Assembly (NCBI GenBank): GCA_000433635.1
Contig: HF997937.1
Coordinates: forward strand, 1,261 to 21,066
Direction: 5' to 3'
Length of the DNA stretch: 19,806 nucleotides
From: Ruminococcus sp. CAG:254
Lineage (GTDB): Bacteria > Bacillota > Clostridia > Oscillospirales > Ruminococcaceae
The position numbers and the translations under genes are program-made. How positions within the stretch are numbered: the stretch's first letter is position 1; every line of letters starts with the position of its first letter. Below, in pieces: positions 5,432 to 12,938 of the stretch. Below the pieces are notes generated by a model, which made no database searches, was not told the DNA's origin, and saw only the letters and a program-made list of their open reading frames with translations.

Positions 5432-8400
5432 TTAAGTTCTAGCCGGATATTCCGGAAGTTTGTTTGTCAAGAAGAGTACGAACTTCATCAAAGAGGTCGC
5501 ATCTTTTTCATCCACGCTGCCATCTTTGTAACAATCGGCATTTTCCATTTGCGTATCAGAAAGCTGAATCATATTTGCGAGATATTTGTTCAGAACGATG
5601 ATATCTCTCAAATCGACCTTATTATCGGTATTCAAGTCGCCATATGCAGTATCATCTGCATCGCTCTGTGCAATGGTGGTTTCATATACACCATCGCCAT
5701 CTTCATCGACTGCAACACCAATGGTTTCTTCGTCAATCTCATAGAGTAAAACATCGGTGTAATCGGTTGAGAAAGTGATTTCTGCGTTTGCATCATCGTT
5801 GTATGCCTGTGCAGTAACATTGTTCAAGTTATCTGCATGAAGGACATAGCCCTCTTCGGTCTGCTTCATATTGGCAGCATCGACATGATTTCCTTCTACC
5901 TGGAAAGAATACCAGTCTGTTGTATGATATCCATCATTATAGAGCATATTGAAATGATAATCGGTATCGCTGCCCTTTAAAGATACATAACCAGACGGGG
6001 CGAATACGGCAACATTGCTATTAGAACCTGTTACGAAGAATGCACTATTTTCATACCACATGGACAAGTCAACATCTTCTGTTCCATCCAACTTCAATTC
6101 ATAGCCCTTGGTTGCATCTCTCATTGCAAAATTCAAGTCACCATTGTTTTCGTCTACATTGTCTGTAAAGTCAGAGAAGGTTCGAATTTCATCTGCCTCT
6201 GTAGCACAGAATGTATAGGAATTTTTGTCTTGGTTGAAATTAATTTTTGTGAGAGCATAATTTGATTCCAGTGAATTGGATTGCAGAGAAGCGATAAATG
6301 GGTCAGCAGTAATTGGGTCATCTTGTGTATCAATATATCCATGATAATTGATGAAACCGATATAATCCGAAATAAATCCTAATCGATTTGCATCGCTATA
6401 ATGCGGTATCGTCCAAGTACCCTTAGAGGAATTGAAATACAAATCGTACTTATCATCTGATAATTGAGTAGCATTGTTGTCGTAAATCAACACTTTTCCG
6501 TTATAAGCTTTACCATTAATACTATAAGTTCCATATTGTAAGTCGTAGGCAACAACTGCGTGCCCCCACTCATTCCCATTCGATGCAGTGCCCCAAAATG
6601 TAAGGAGCGTAGGCGATCCATCTTTTAAGCAATTCACTAAAATTTGCAGTTTTTCTTTTTCTGTAAAAAACAGAAACGTCTTACTCTTATTTTCAACTAC
6701 ATTTGTTTTTTGTAATGCCATATAATAGTTGATTAAAGATTTTACTTCTGCACTTGGTGGAGCATCGATATCACTTAAGAAAGTGGCACCATCTTGCCAA
6801 TCGGACGGATTCAAAATGCCATTTGCTGCTAAAATAGAAGTCACAGCCATTCCGTAACAAGAACCTGACCAATTTTGATATAATAGACCATTGACACGGG
6901 CTTTTTCTATGTTGGTCAATCCATTCATCAATTTGCTATAATCAGAATCCGATATCCCATCACGATATGTTTTGTCATATCCGCCAAAGCTATAACCGGA
7001 ATTCAAAAAGTTCCATTTGTCTGCTTCAGGAATGAATGTATACACATTTGTTGTGGTAGTTGTCGTGATTGTCGTTGCTGTGGATGGTTCTGTGGTTGTG
7101 GTAGTTGGTTGTGTCGTCGTTGTGGTTTCTGATTCAGTTGTGGTTTCTGATTCGGTAGTTGTTTCTGGTTCTGTGGTTATCGTCGTTGTCGTTGTGGTGG
7201 TAGTTGTAGTCATCGTAGTTGTGGTTGTGGTGGTTGTTACAACAGGTTCATAGTGAATAGAAACACTAGAAGCAACTGCATCATAACCAACTGAAATTTC
7301 ATTCCATTCTGCTTCTGTACCATTATAATAGAGATCGGTCAGCTGACTGCAATATCCAAACGCATTTTCTCCAATGCTGGCGACACTGTTTGGAAGGGTG
7401 ACGCTGGTCAAATTGCTGCACTGCCGAAATGCCCAATCTCCAATTGCAGTGACACTTTCCGGAATGGTAACACTGGTTAAGCCTTCGCAACTCCGGAATG
7501 CAGAATATCCGATACTGGTTACAAAAGTAGGAATGGTATAAGTACCTGTTTTTCCCTGCGGGTAACACAGCAAGGTTTCCATGCTTTCATCAAATAACAC
7601 GCCATCTTGAGATGTATAGGAAGTGTTCGCTGCGTCAACAATAAATGCTTCTAAGCCGCTGCAATTCGAGAATGAAGTATTTGCAATATTGGATACACCA
7701 CTGGAAAGATAGATGCTTGTTAAGTTAATGCAGTCGGAAAACGCACTTGCTCCAATTGTTGTAACACTGTCCGGAATGATGACATCTGTTAGATTGGAAC
7801 AACCCCGAAATGCACTTTCTCCAATATTGATTGCACCGTCTGGAATGGTGTATGCTCCAGATTTTCCCTTTGGATAATACAGTAACGTTGTCAGATCCTT
7901 ATTGAACAATACGCCGTCTTCAGATGTATAAGAAGGGTTCTCTGGGTCAACCATAAATGTTTCTAAGCTGTTGCAATTGGAGAATGCAGAATTTCCAATA
8001 CGAGTTACACTTTCTGGAATATTGATGCTGGTTAATTTGCGACAATCTGCAAATGCAGAGTATCCAATTGTGGTGACACCATCCGGAATCGTGATGTCGG
8101 TTAAACTGCTGCAATTGGAGAATGCATATCCGCCAATGGTTTTAACACTGTCTGGAATGACGATGCTGGTCAAATTGCTGCACTTTTCAAATGCCCAATA
8201 TCCAATACTGGTGACACCATTCGGAATGGTGATACTGGTGATATCGCTACAGCCACTAAATGCACTGTGTCCGATACTGGTAATTTGTTTCCCCTCGATT
8301 GTGGATGGCAGCTCGACATCTGTGGAATAGGAACTTACAAATTTTGTAATCTCCAAAGTTCCGTCATCCAAATAGTCATATTCCAATTCCAACCCAAAGG

Positions 8401-8551
8401 AAGCCCCTACCAAGTTTGTGTTTTCTGTTTCTGCTGCTGCTGTCAGTTGTAATTTTGACAGGGATTCCTGAGAAAGACCAATCGTCCCTCCGGCAAGTAA
8501 ACAAGTTGCTGCGATGAAAATTGCAATTGACTTTTGATGCCATTTTTTCAT
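5432..8551 (-). CDS. Secreted LRR - papain/C39-like cysteine peptidase - dockerin protein
   Basis: About 1039 residues from the ATG at 8551, 9 nt after AAGGAGG; two in-frame ATGs at 8560 and 8557 sit too close to that site. Order: signal peptide (about 1-38), LRR_5/BspA repeats (60-430, with two longer units containing YTS-x-DGVLF and YPxGKxGxYTIP), a Thr/Glu/Ser linker (437-510), then a peptidase-like domain (512-740). In it a Cys lies in SGSCYGMAVTS (about residue 565), a His in EWGHAVVAY (664) and an Asp-Asn pair in LIYDNN (691-692), the Cys-His-Asn/Asp order of papain-like and C39-like enzymes. A beta-rich region (745-960) precedes a C-terminal dockerin (970-1036), whose second loop has Tyr in place of the usual Asn/Asp at position 3. 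Activity is inferred from these motifs. Expected at the cell surface, docked to a cohesin. Confidence 0.85.
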   Translation of the reverse strand: MKKWHQKSIAIFIAATCLLAGGTIGLSQESLSKLQLTAAAETENTNLVGASFGLELEYDYLDDGTLEITKFVSSYSTDVELPSTIEGKQITSIGHSAFSGCSDITSITIPNGVTSIGYWAFEKCSNLTSIVIPDSVKTIGGYAFSNCSSLTDITIPDGVTTIGYSAFADCRKLTSINIPESVTRIGNSAFSNCNSLETFMVDPENPSYTSEDGVLFNKDLTTLLYYPKGKSGAYTIPDGAINIGESAFRGCSNLTDVIIPDSVTTIGASAFSDCINLTSIYLSSGVSNIANTSFSNCSGLEAFIVDAANTSYTSQDGVLFDESMETLLCYPQGKTGTYTIPTFVTSIGYSAFRSCEGLTSVTIPESVTAIGDWAFRQCSNLTSVTLPNSVASIGENAFGYCSQLTDLYYNGTEAEWNEISVGYDAVASSVSIHYEPVVTTTTTTTTMTTTTTTTTTTITTEPETTTESETTTESETTTTTQPTTTTTEPSTATTITTTTTTNVYTFIPEADKWNFLNSGYSFGGYDKTYRDGISDSDYSKLMNGLTNIEKARVNGLLYQNWSGSCYGMAVTSILAANGILNPSDWQDGATFLSDIDAPPSAEVKSLINYYMALQKTNVVENKSKTFLFFTEKEKLQILVNCLKDGSPTLLTFWGTASNGNEWGHAVVAYDLQYGTYSINGKAYNGKVLIYDNNATQLSDDKYDLYFNSSKGTWTIPHYSDANRLGFISDYIGFINYHGYIDTQDDPITADPFIASLQSNSLESNYALTKINFNQDKNSYTFCATEADEIRTFSDFTDNVDENNGDLNFAMRDATKGYELKLDGTEDVDLSMWYENSAFFVTGSNSNVAVFAPSGYVSLKGSDTDYHFNMLYNDGYHTTDWYSFQVEGNHVDAANMKQTEEGYVLHADNLNNVTAQAYNDDANAEITFSTDYTDVLLYEIDEETIGVAVDEDGDGVYETTIAQSDADDTAYGDLNTDNKVDLRDIIVLNKYLANMIQLSDTQMENADCYKDGSVDEKDATSLMKFVLFLTNKLPEYPART
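7047..7243. repeat. Low-complexity Thr/Glu linker tract
   Basis: ACN/GAR triplet tract coding the linker between the LRR array and the peptidase domain, including repeated ESETTT units. Source of Val-rich spurious frames on the plus strand. Confidence 0.9.
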
Positions 8552-8580
8552 GCTCATCATCCTCCTTTTTCCTTGTTCTT

Positions 8581-8609
8581 ATTATACAATTTTCAACAGA
8601 AATTGTCAA
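8581..8609 (-). promoter_or_regulatory. Sigma-A promoter of the LRR-peptidase-dockerin gene
   Basis: Minus-strand TTGACA (8609-8604), 17-nt spacer, TATAAT (8586-8581), with the start codon 30 nt downstream of the -10. As strong as the promoter of the neighbouring LRR gene, so the two genes are transcribed separately. Confidence 0.88.
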
Positions 8610-8728
8610 TGCGTTTTTGTGTAGTGTTACAAAAACATGGTTCTAAGTTGCTTTTTAGGTGGTTCTATCGCCTAAAAGGGAAATAAAATAAATGCAATGC
8701 GACAACTGTTCATTTTTAAGGGAAAGCG

Positions 8729-8757
8729 TTGACGTGATATGCAAAAACGTGTATAAT
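8729..8757 (+). promoter_or_regulatory. Plus-strand promoter before the decayed gene
   Basis: TTGACG (8729-8734), 17-nt spacer, TATAAT (8752-8757). It is divergent from the promoter at 8581-8609. Between the two lies a small TTTTAGG/CCTAAAA inverted repeat (about 8655-8681) of unknown role. Confidence 0.75.
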
Positions 8758-8811
8758 GAATTTAATAAAAACACAATATGCACGTCAATATGAAACAGGA
8801 GATTTTTCAGG

Positions 8812-9307
8812 ATGAAGAAAAAAAACACCATTTCACTATATCGGCATGGAAGAAATCAGAGGGCTGTATATTTATGAAAGCGATGATGCAGACTCTGGCG
8901 AGTTCACGTATTTCTGCATGGCACCGGATACTATGGCGACCACATGGCACATTGAATTCCGCTATGGCAGCGATTTGGATGCATTGAAGCAGTATGATGC
9001 TGGGGAATATGCTTACTGGCTGGCATCGGGCATTTCTGTGGACTGTTCCGAAGAGGATATCAACAACTGCATCAACCTGTTCTGCACCGAAAACCTTTCT
9101 GAATAACAGAAGCAATACGATGTTCCTTTGCATGGTTTGAATTTGATTCATCCTGCAAAGGGACATTTTTATTTTTGTAATTTCAATCTTGATAACAAGT
9201 TTCTGAGCCCAGCAGAGCAGGCATTCTTCATGGAAAAACAGGAAGATGCTCTGATTGCATACTATGACCAACTCGAGCCAGAATATGCACAAATTTGGGA
9301 AGATTAA
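8812..9307 (+). pseudogene. Decayed gene of unknown family (frameshift plus in-frame stop)
   Basis: A single frame can be followed from about 8816 to the TAA at 9307, encoding KTPFHYIGMEEIRGLYIY, then a Trp/Tyr-rich acidic protein, then LSPAEQAFFMEKQEDAL and a final YAQIWED. It is broken twice. The ATG at 8812 with a ribosome binding site (AGGAG, 10 nt before) is one base out of frame because of an A8 run at 8818-8825; and a TAA at 9104-9106 splits the frame, with no ATG or binding site for the second half until 9230. The 86-residue piece 8846-9106 also lacks a ribosome binding site. Promoter and terminator are still present. About 155 residues if repaired; no family recognised. Real slippage or sequencing error in the A-run remains possible, but that would not explain the stop. 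Confidence 0.6.
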
Positions 9308-9320
9308 ACCTGTGAACAGA

Positions 9321-9370
9321 AAAACCAGCATCGAATTTTTCGAGAATCGGTGCTGGTTTGTTTTCTGTTA
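9321..9370 (+). terminator. Terminator after the decayed gene
   Basis: The 9-bp stem AAACCAGCA (9322-9330) / TGCTGGTTT (9351-9359) is followed by GTTTTCTGTT, 15 nt after the final TAA. Its position supports 8812-9307 having once been one gene. Confidence 0.75.
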
Positions 9371-9395
9371 TTTCTGGTCATTTTTGAAACTTTTT

Positions 9396-9438
9396 AAAAA
9401 ATCCCTGCCGGATGGGAATCACAATGAGCCGGCAGGGG
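9396..9438 (-). terminator. Terminator of the zinc-ribbon pair
   Basis: Stem TCCCTGCCGG (9402-9411) / CCGGCAGGGG (9429-9438). On the minus strand it is followed by TTTTTT, 27 nt after the stop at 9465. Confidence 0.8.
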
Positions 9439-9464
9439 ATATTCAAATGAGAGCAGCAATTATA

Positions 9465-9872
9465 TTAATAGTTGTTGTTATTTTTGGGTGTAAAAGACGT
9501 GCGTGGCTGTCTGAACACATAACCACAAAGTGGGCATTTCGCACCAGGTGTATAATACTTGGTTCCATTTGGTTGCTTCCGTGCACAAGCATTACCTCCT
9601 ACTTGTGCTAACTTTTCTACATGTCCATTACATTTACTGCATACAGTGAAATCCTTGTCACAATCCGAACAGTGATATTTTATTAATTCTGCTTCTTTTG
9701 CTCCTGTAAAAGCTCCAATTGCTGCACCGCCTAACAATCCAATTGGCCCTAAAGCCAGTGCACCTAATACACCAAGAGTGGCTGCTCCAACTCCACCATA
9801 CTTCAGTTTTGTGTTTTTTGAAACAACATTTTTACTTTCACAATAAGGGCACTTCAATTCAAAAGTCGGCAT
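9465..9872 (-). CDS. Split-CxxC protein with glycine-rich hydrophobic segment (second of pair)
   Basis: 135 residues; AGGAGG 8 nt before the ATG. C8-P-Y-C11 is followed, after a short basic segment, by a glycine-rich hydrophobic stretch (26-58, including ALALGPIGLLGGAAIGAF) and then HC68-x-x-C71. More Cys pairs follow at 78/81 and 113/116, with a lone Cys96, and an Asn-rich tail. The first two pairs could form one zinc ribbon whose loop is a membrane-inserted or glycine-zipper hairpin, an arrangement like the eukaryotic LITAF domain; the others suggest a second ribbon. It lies 47 nt after its paralogue, without a promoter between, and shares the DKL/TKL-(K/R) then LGPIGLL core with it. Function unknown; a membrane-associated zinc protein is the best description. 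Confidence 0.75.
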   Translation of the reverse strand: MPTFELKCPYCESKNVVSKNTKLKYGGVGAATLGVLGALALGPIGLLGGAAIGAFTGAKEAELIKYHCSDCDKDFTVCSKCNGHVEKLAQVGGNACARKQPNGTKYYTPGAKCPLCGYVFRQPRTSFTPKNNNNY

Positions 9873-9919
9873 TTTTCGTTCCTCCTGTTTCGTTCTTTAC
9901 ACGATTACAAATCAATCAA

Positions 9920-10249
9920 TTAATCATCATCACTATACTGCGACATTGCTTGCTGATAGCCATTTTTAAATTGATTTGTAGCAATGCTTCCAAATGATTT
10001 TCCCGCAGCACCTCTGGCTTTTTTCTCCTGTGCACTCAACTGATTCGGTACTTTTTTTCCGCAGTTGTTGCATTTTCTTCCAGTACTATCTGTTCCTGTT
10101 CCCAAACCAGCAGCAAGCAATCCAATCGGCCCAAGTAAGAATGCACCAACAGCCGCACCAATTGCACCATTTCTCAGTTTGTCATTGTATTCTGTGTAAG
10201 AAGTGCCTCCGCATTTTGGACACTTGAAATTGTTCTTGTTTTTGCTCAT
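9920..10249 (-). CDS. Split-CxxC protein with glycine-rich hydrophobic segment (first of pair)
   Basis: 109 residues; AAGGAG 8 nt before the ATG. C10-P-K-C13 and C60-N-N-C63 flank a glycine-zipper-like segment (28-52, GAIGAAVGAFLLGPIGLL), giving the same plan as the downstream gene with only one predicted zinc site. The C-terminal half is Lys/Gln/Ala-rich, probably helical, and ends in SDDD. No signal peptide; the segment is long enough to lie in or across a membrane but is poor in large hydrophobic residues. The two genes are probably one operon with a shared terminator. No known function; the nearest structural analogy is LITAF-type split zinc ribbons, and this is inference. Confidence 0.75.
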   Translation of the reverse strand: MSKNKNNFKCPKCGGTSYTEYNDKLRNGAIGAAVGAFLLGPIGLLAAGLGTGTDSTGRKCNNCGKKVPNQLSAQEKKARGAAGKSFGSIATNQFKNGYQQAMSQYSDDD

Positions 10250-10267
10250 AAAAATAACTCCTTATTC

Positions 10268-10295
10268 AATATAAATTTTAACGGTTGTATGTAAA
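10268..10295 (-). promoter_or_regulatory. Possible promoter of the split-CxxC operon
   Basis: Minus-strand TTTACA (10295-10290), 16-nt spacer, TATATT (10273-10268), about 19 nt before the start codon at 10249. The leader would be very short, so this is tentative. Confidence 0.4.
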
Positions 10296-10339
10296 AGGAT
10301 TATTGATCAAACAATCACCCCCAATTCTCCAGCCATCTC

Positions 10340-10540
10340 TTAATATCTCGGCTCAAATTTGGAACATGCAAACGTTGCCTGCGTCTGTCCGGTTCTCTGG
10401 TAGCAAGTTTCTTTTTCCTTCATCTCCACCTGAAACCGTCCGCCCAACACTGGTTGAATGGTAGTGCTGCCCATTGCTCCATTCCAGTGCCGGCACAGAG
10501 CACAAACACGGTCGGTTCTCCGAAAGCATCCCTTTGCCAT
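10340..10540 (-). CDS. Small cysteine-rich protein, unknown function
   Basis: 66 residues from the ATG at 10540, preceded by GAAAGGAGG at 7 nt; the upstream in-frame ATG at 10603 has no binding site. The protein is basic and has four Cys, after an isolated Cys5: V-C-A-L-C-R-H-W-N-G-A-M-G near the N-terminus, then, about 30 residues on, ETC-Y and ATFAC-S-K-F-E near the C-terminus. A C-x2-C-x2-W motif paired with a distal C-S-K-F-E is seen in small predicted zinc-binding proteins of Firmicutes and their phages, but I cannot name the family. It has its own extended -10 promoter and no obvious link to its neighbours. Confidence 0.65.
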   Translation of the reverse strand: MAKGCFRRTDRVCALCRHWNGAMGSTTIQPVLGGRFQVEMKEKETCYQRTGQTQATFACSKFEPRY

Positions 10541-10614
10541 AACACTTCCTCCTTTCTGATGATACATCCTAGTTTTTGCGTTGCAAGAATGCGTCATTTG
10601 CAATTTCTATCCCC

Positions 10615-10623
10615 ATTATAACA
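10615..10623 (-). promoter_or_regulatory. Extended -10 promoter of the Cys-rich gene
   Basis: On the minus strand TGTTATAAT, an extended -10 (TGnTATAAT), lies about 75 nt before the start codon. No good -35 is present at 17 nt, as is common for extended -10 promoters. Confidence 0.55.
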
Positions 10624-10732
10624 ATCAAGCCAGACAGACGGCTGTCCGTTCAAATAAAATTTACAGGAATCGGTTCTTTTTTTGTTCCTGCTGGATGTTG
10701 TAGACTGTTTCGTCCCATTTTACAAAAAGAAC

Positions 10733-10761
10733 TTGTATGAACCATAAAAATATGGTATAAT
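10733..10761 (+). promoter_or_regulatory. Promoter of xpt-pbuX
   Basis: TTGTAT (10733-10738), 17-nt spacer, TATAAT (10756-10761). The -10 is perfect, the -35 weak, which would fit a regulated promoter. The leader to the ATG is about 68 nt. Confidence 0.7.
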
Positions 10762-10778
10762 ACGAAAAAAATCAAAAA

Positions 10779-10816
10779 CGTACAAGCGACTACCAGTTTT
10801 GGACAAAATTTGTATG
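10779..10816 (+). promoter_or_regulatory. Short leader hairpin upstream of xpt (not a purine riboswitch)
   Basis: CGTACAA (10779-10785) pairs with TTGTATG (10810-10816), closing a loop with an inner CCAGTTTTGG hairpin. The xpt-pbuX leader in many Firmicutes is a guanine riboswitch, but this leader is too short and lacks its conserved two-hairpin core. No terminator hairpin lies before the ATG. If regulatory, it would act on translation, since it ends 8 nt before the GGAAGGA site. Confidence 0.3.
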
Positions 10817-10835
10817 TTGGGAAGGACAGAAAAAC

Positions 10836-11444
10836 ATGAACTTTTTAGAGGAACGCATTCAGAAAGACGGCATTGTCAAAGAGGGAAACATCTTAAAAGT
10901 AGACAGCTTCTTGAATCACCAGATGGATGTAGCGTTGTTTCGGCAGATGGGGGAGGAGTTCCAGAAACGATTTGCCGGAAAGCAAATCAACAAGATTCTG
11001 ACCATTGAAGCATCCGGCATTGGGATTGCCTGCATTGTTGCAGGATGTTTCGGCGTGCCAGTGGTGTTTGCGAAGAAGTCCAAGAGCGTCAACATTGATG
11101 GTGCTGTTTATGTGGCAGAAGTGGAATCGTTTACACATAAGTGCAAGAATCAGGTGATTGTGTCCAAGAAGTTCCTGCATCCGGAAGATCGGGTTTTGAT
11201 TATTGACGACTTCCTTGCAAATGGTTGTGCCTTGCAGGGTTTGATTTCCATTGTACAGCAGGCAGGAGCAACCGTAGAGGGCATTGGCATTGCGATTGAA
11301 AAGGGCTTCCAGCAGGGCGGAAAAATCATCCGGAATCTGGGCTATCAGCTGGAATCGCTTGCCATTGTGGATGCAATGGATGCTGCAACCGGAAAAATTC
11401 AGTTCCGTTCGCAGGAAACAGGGGAGGCAGCGACCGCAAAATGA
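10836..11444 (+). CDS. xpt: Xanthine phosphoribosyltransferase
   Basis: 202 residues, about the usual length for Xpt. It converts xanthine and PRPP to XMP in purine salvage in the cytoplasm. The phosphoribosyltransferase fold is clear: [14 protein letters not shown] near residues 50-63, [10 protein letters not shown] (80s), the PRPP-binding loop [14 protein letters not shown] at about 120-133, and [14 protein letters not shown] following it, as in Bacillus Xpt. GGAAGGA lies 9-12 nt before the ATG. It overlaps the permease gene by 4 nt (ATGA), the classic xpt-pbuX operon. The xpt coding sequence itself is intact, although its partner permease is frame-broken. Confidence 0.95.
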   Translation: MNFLEERIQKDGIVKEGNILKVDSFLNHQMDVALFRQMGEEFQKRFAGKQINKILTIEASGIGIACIVAGCFGVPVVFAKKSKSVNIDGAVYVAEVESFTHKCKNQVIVSKKFLHPEDRVLIIDDFLANGCALQGLISIVQQAGATVEGIGIAIEKGFQQGGKIIRNLGYQLESLAIVDAMDAATGKIQFRSQETGEAATAK

Positions 11445-12779
11445 AACAGAAAACAGAACATCAAAAGGAAACAGTAGAAAACATCTATCAATTAAATGGT
11501 ACTGTTCCGATTGTAAAAGCAATTCCATTCGGGCTGCAACACATTCTGGCAATGTTTGTTGCCAACATTGCCCCGATTCTCATTGTTGCGAGTGCCTGCG
11601 GACTGAGTGACCAGAATACAGCGATGCTGATTCAAAGTGCAATGTTGATTGCCGGAATCGGAACGCTCGTGCAGCTATTTCCGATTTTTCATAAGATTGG
11701 TTCAGGCTTGCCGATTGTCATGGGCATTAGCTTTACATTCGTTTCCATTCTCTGCTTTGTCGGGACACAATACGGCTATGGTGCAATTATGGGGGCGGTT
11801 CTCATCGGCGGTATTATCGAGGGCATTTTAGGCTTGTTTGCAAAGTACTGGCTGAAACTGATTGCTCCGATTGTGTCCGCAAGTGTCGTAACTGCCATTG
11901 GATTTTCGTTGTTGTCGGTAGGGGCAAACTCTTTCGGCGGTGGCAGCGGCAGTGAAGATTTCGGCTCTGTCCAGAACTGGATTTTAGGCAGTGTAACCTT
12001 GCTTTGCTGCATTCTGTTCCATATCTTTGCGAAGTCCTACTGGAAGCAGCTTTCTGTTTTGTTTGGCTTGGTAGTCGGGTATCTGTTGGCAATTGCAATG
12101 GGTGCTGTAGATTTCTCCGCCTTGAAAGACACCAGTATTTTTGCTGTTCCGCACCTGCTCCCATTTAAAATGGAATTTCATCCGGATGCGATTCTTTCTG
12201 TTACGTTGATTTTTCTAGTTTCCGCAACAGAAACCATCGGCGATACTTCTGCTCTGGCAGCCTCCGGCTTAAATCGAGATGTCACGAAAGAAGAAACCTC
12301 CGGTTCGATTGCCTGTGATGGTTTTGTCAGTGCATTGTCCTCCGTATTTGGTTGTCTGCCGATTACATCGTTCAGTCAGAATGTCGGGTTGGTTGCCATG
12401 ACAAAAGTGGTCAATCGGTTTACCATTGCAACCGGAGCAGGTATTATGATTTTAGCAGGCATTTTCCCATTCTTTGGGGCATTGCTGGCAACGCTGCCGG
12501 ATGCTGTACTAGGCGGTTGTACCAACTATTGTTGTCAGTGGCTTGCAAATGATTAGCAAGTGTGGATTCTCGCAGCGAAATATTACCATTGCAGCGTTGT
12601 CCCTGAGCATTGGTCTGGGATTCACACAATGTGCAGATTTATTCCGGATTTTTCCGCAGATGGTACAAACTGTATTTGCACAGAACTGCGTTGCAGTCGT
12701 CTTTTTGGTTGCGATTCTTTTGAATTTGGTGCTGCCAAAGAACATGGATGTAACGATTCCATCAAAATCCGAGTCGTAA
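11441..12779 (+). pseudogene. pbuX: Xanthine permease, frameshifted near the C-terminus
   Basis: Nucleobase:cation symporter-2 family xanthine permease, an inner-membrane importer paired with xpt. The first frame (11441-12556) covers about 360 family residues, with many membrane helices and the signature QNVGLVAMTK. At about 12524 it leaves the family pattern: after AVLGGCT it reads NYCCQWLAND and stops. The continuation is one frame over: TIVVSGLQMISKCGFSQ from 12525, ending with the family's C-terminus (FRIFPQMVQ, LPKNMDV) at 12779. Comparison with what family members have here (GGCT, x-M-V-F-G, then T/S-I-V-V-S-G) suggests about 14 nt are missing. If real, the last two helices are lost and the transporter is probably inactive; an assembly error is the alternative. 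Confidence 0.85.
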
Positions 12780-12802
12780 AGAGAAACCATAATAGAAAAT
12801 TA

Positions 12803-12845
12803 GAGAAAACCATCAGGAAAGCACTTCTCTCCTGATGGTTTTCTC
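12803..12845 (+). terminator. Terminator of xpt-pbuX
   Basis: A perfect 16-bp stem (GAGAAAACCATCAGGA and its complement) with an 11-nt loop, 24 nt after the second-frame stop of pbuX. The closing strand contains TTTTCTC. It confirms that the operon originally ended after 12779 rather than at the premature stop at 12556. Confidence 0.85.
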
Positions 12846-12862
12846 ATAGGAAATGAATTTTC

Positions 12863-12891
12863 TTGACAAGGGAACTCATTTTTATTATATT
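12863..12891 (+). promoter_or_regulatory. Promoter of the methyltransferase gene
   Basis: TTGACA (12863-12868), 17-nt spacer, TATATT (12886-12891). A better -10 (TATAAT, 12895-12900) exists but is 26 nt from the -35. Confidence 0.65.
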
Positions 12892-12938
12892 TATTATAAT
12901 GCATCTACTTTTATTTGAAAGGGAAGGAGACATTGACA

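Noticed and set aside
7017..7253. Second plus-strand Val-run frame
   Set aside because: Complement of the Thr/Glu linker of the peptidase-dockerin gene.
8778..8987. 69-residue plus-strand frame starting MHVNMKQEIF
   Set aside because: Out of frame with the longer decayed gene, no ribosome binding site, and it stops without family resemblance.
10741..10835. Guanine/purine riboswitch upstream of xpt
   Set aside because: Leader too short and lacking the two loop-loop hairpins and conserved core; only a GACTACC motif is reminiscent.
10893..11552. 219-residue minus-strand frame
   Set aside because: Antisense to xpt, which has clear phosphoribosyltransferase motifs.
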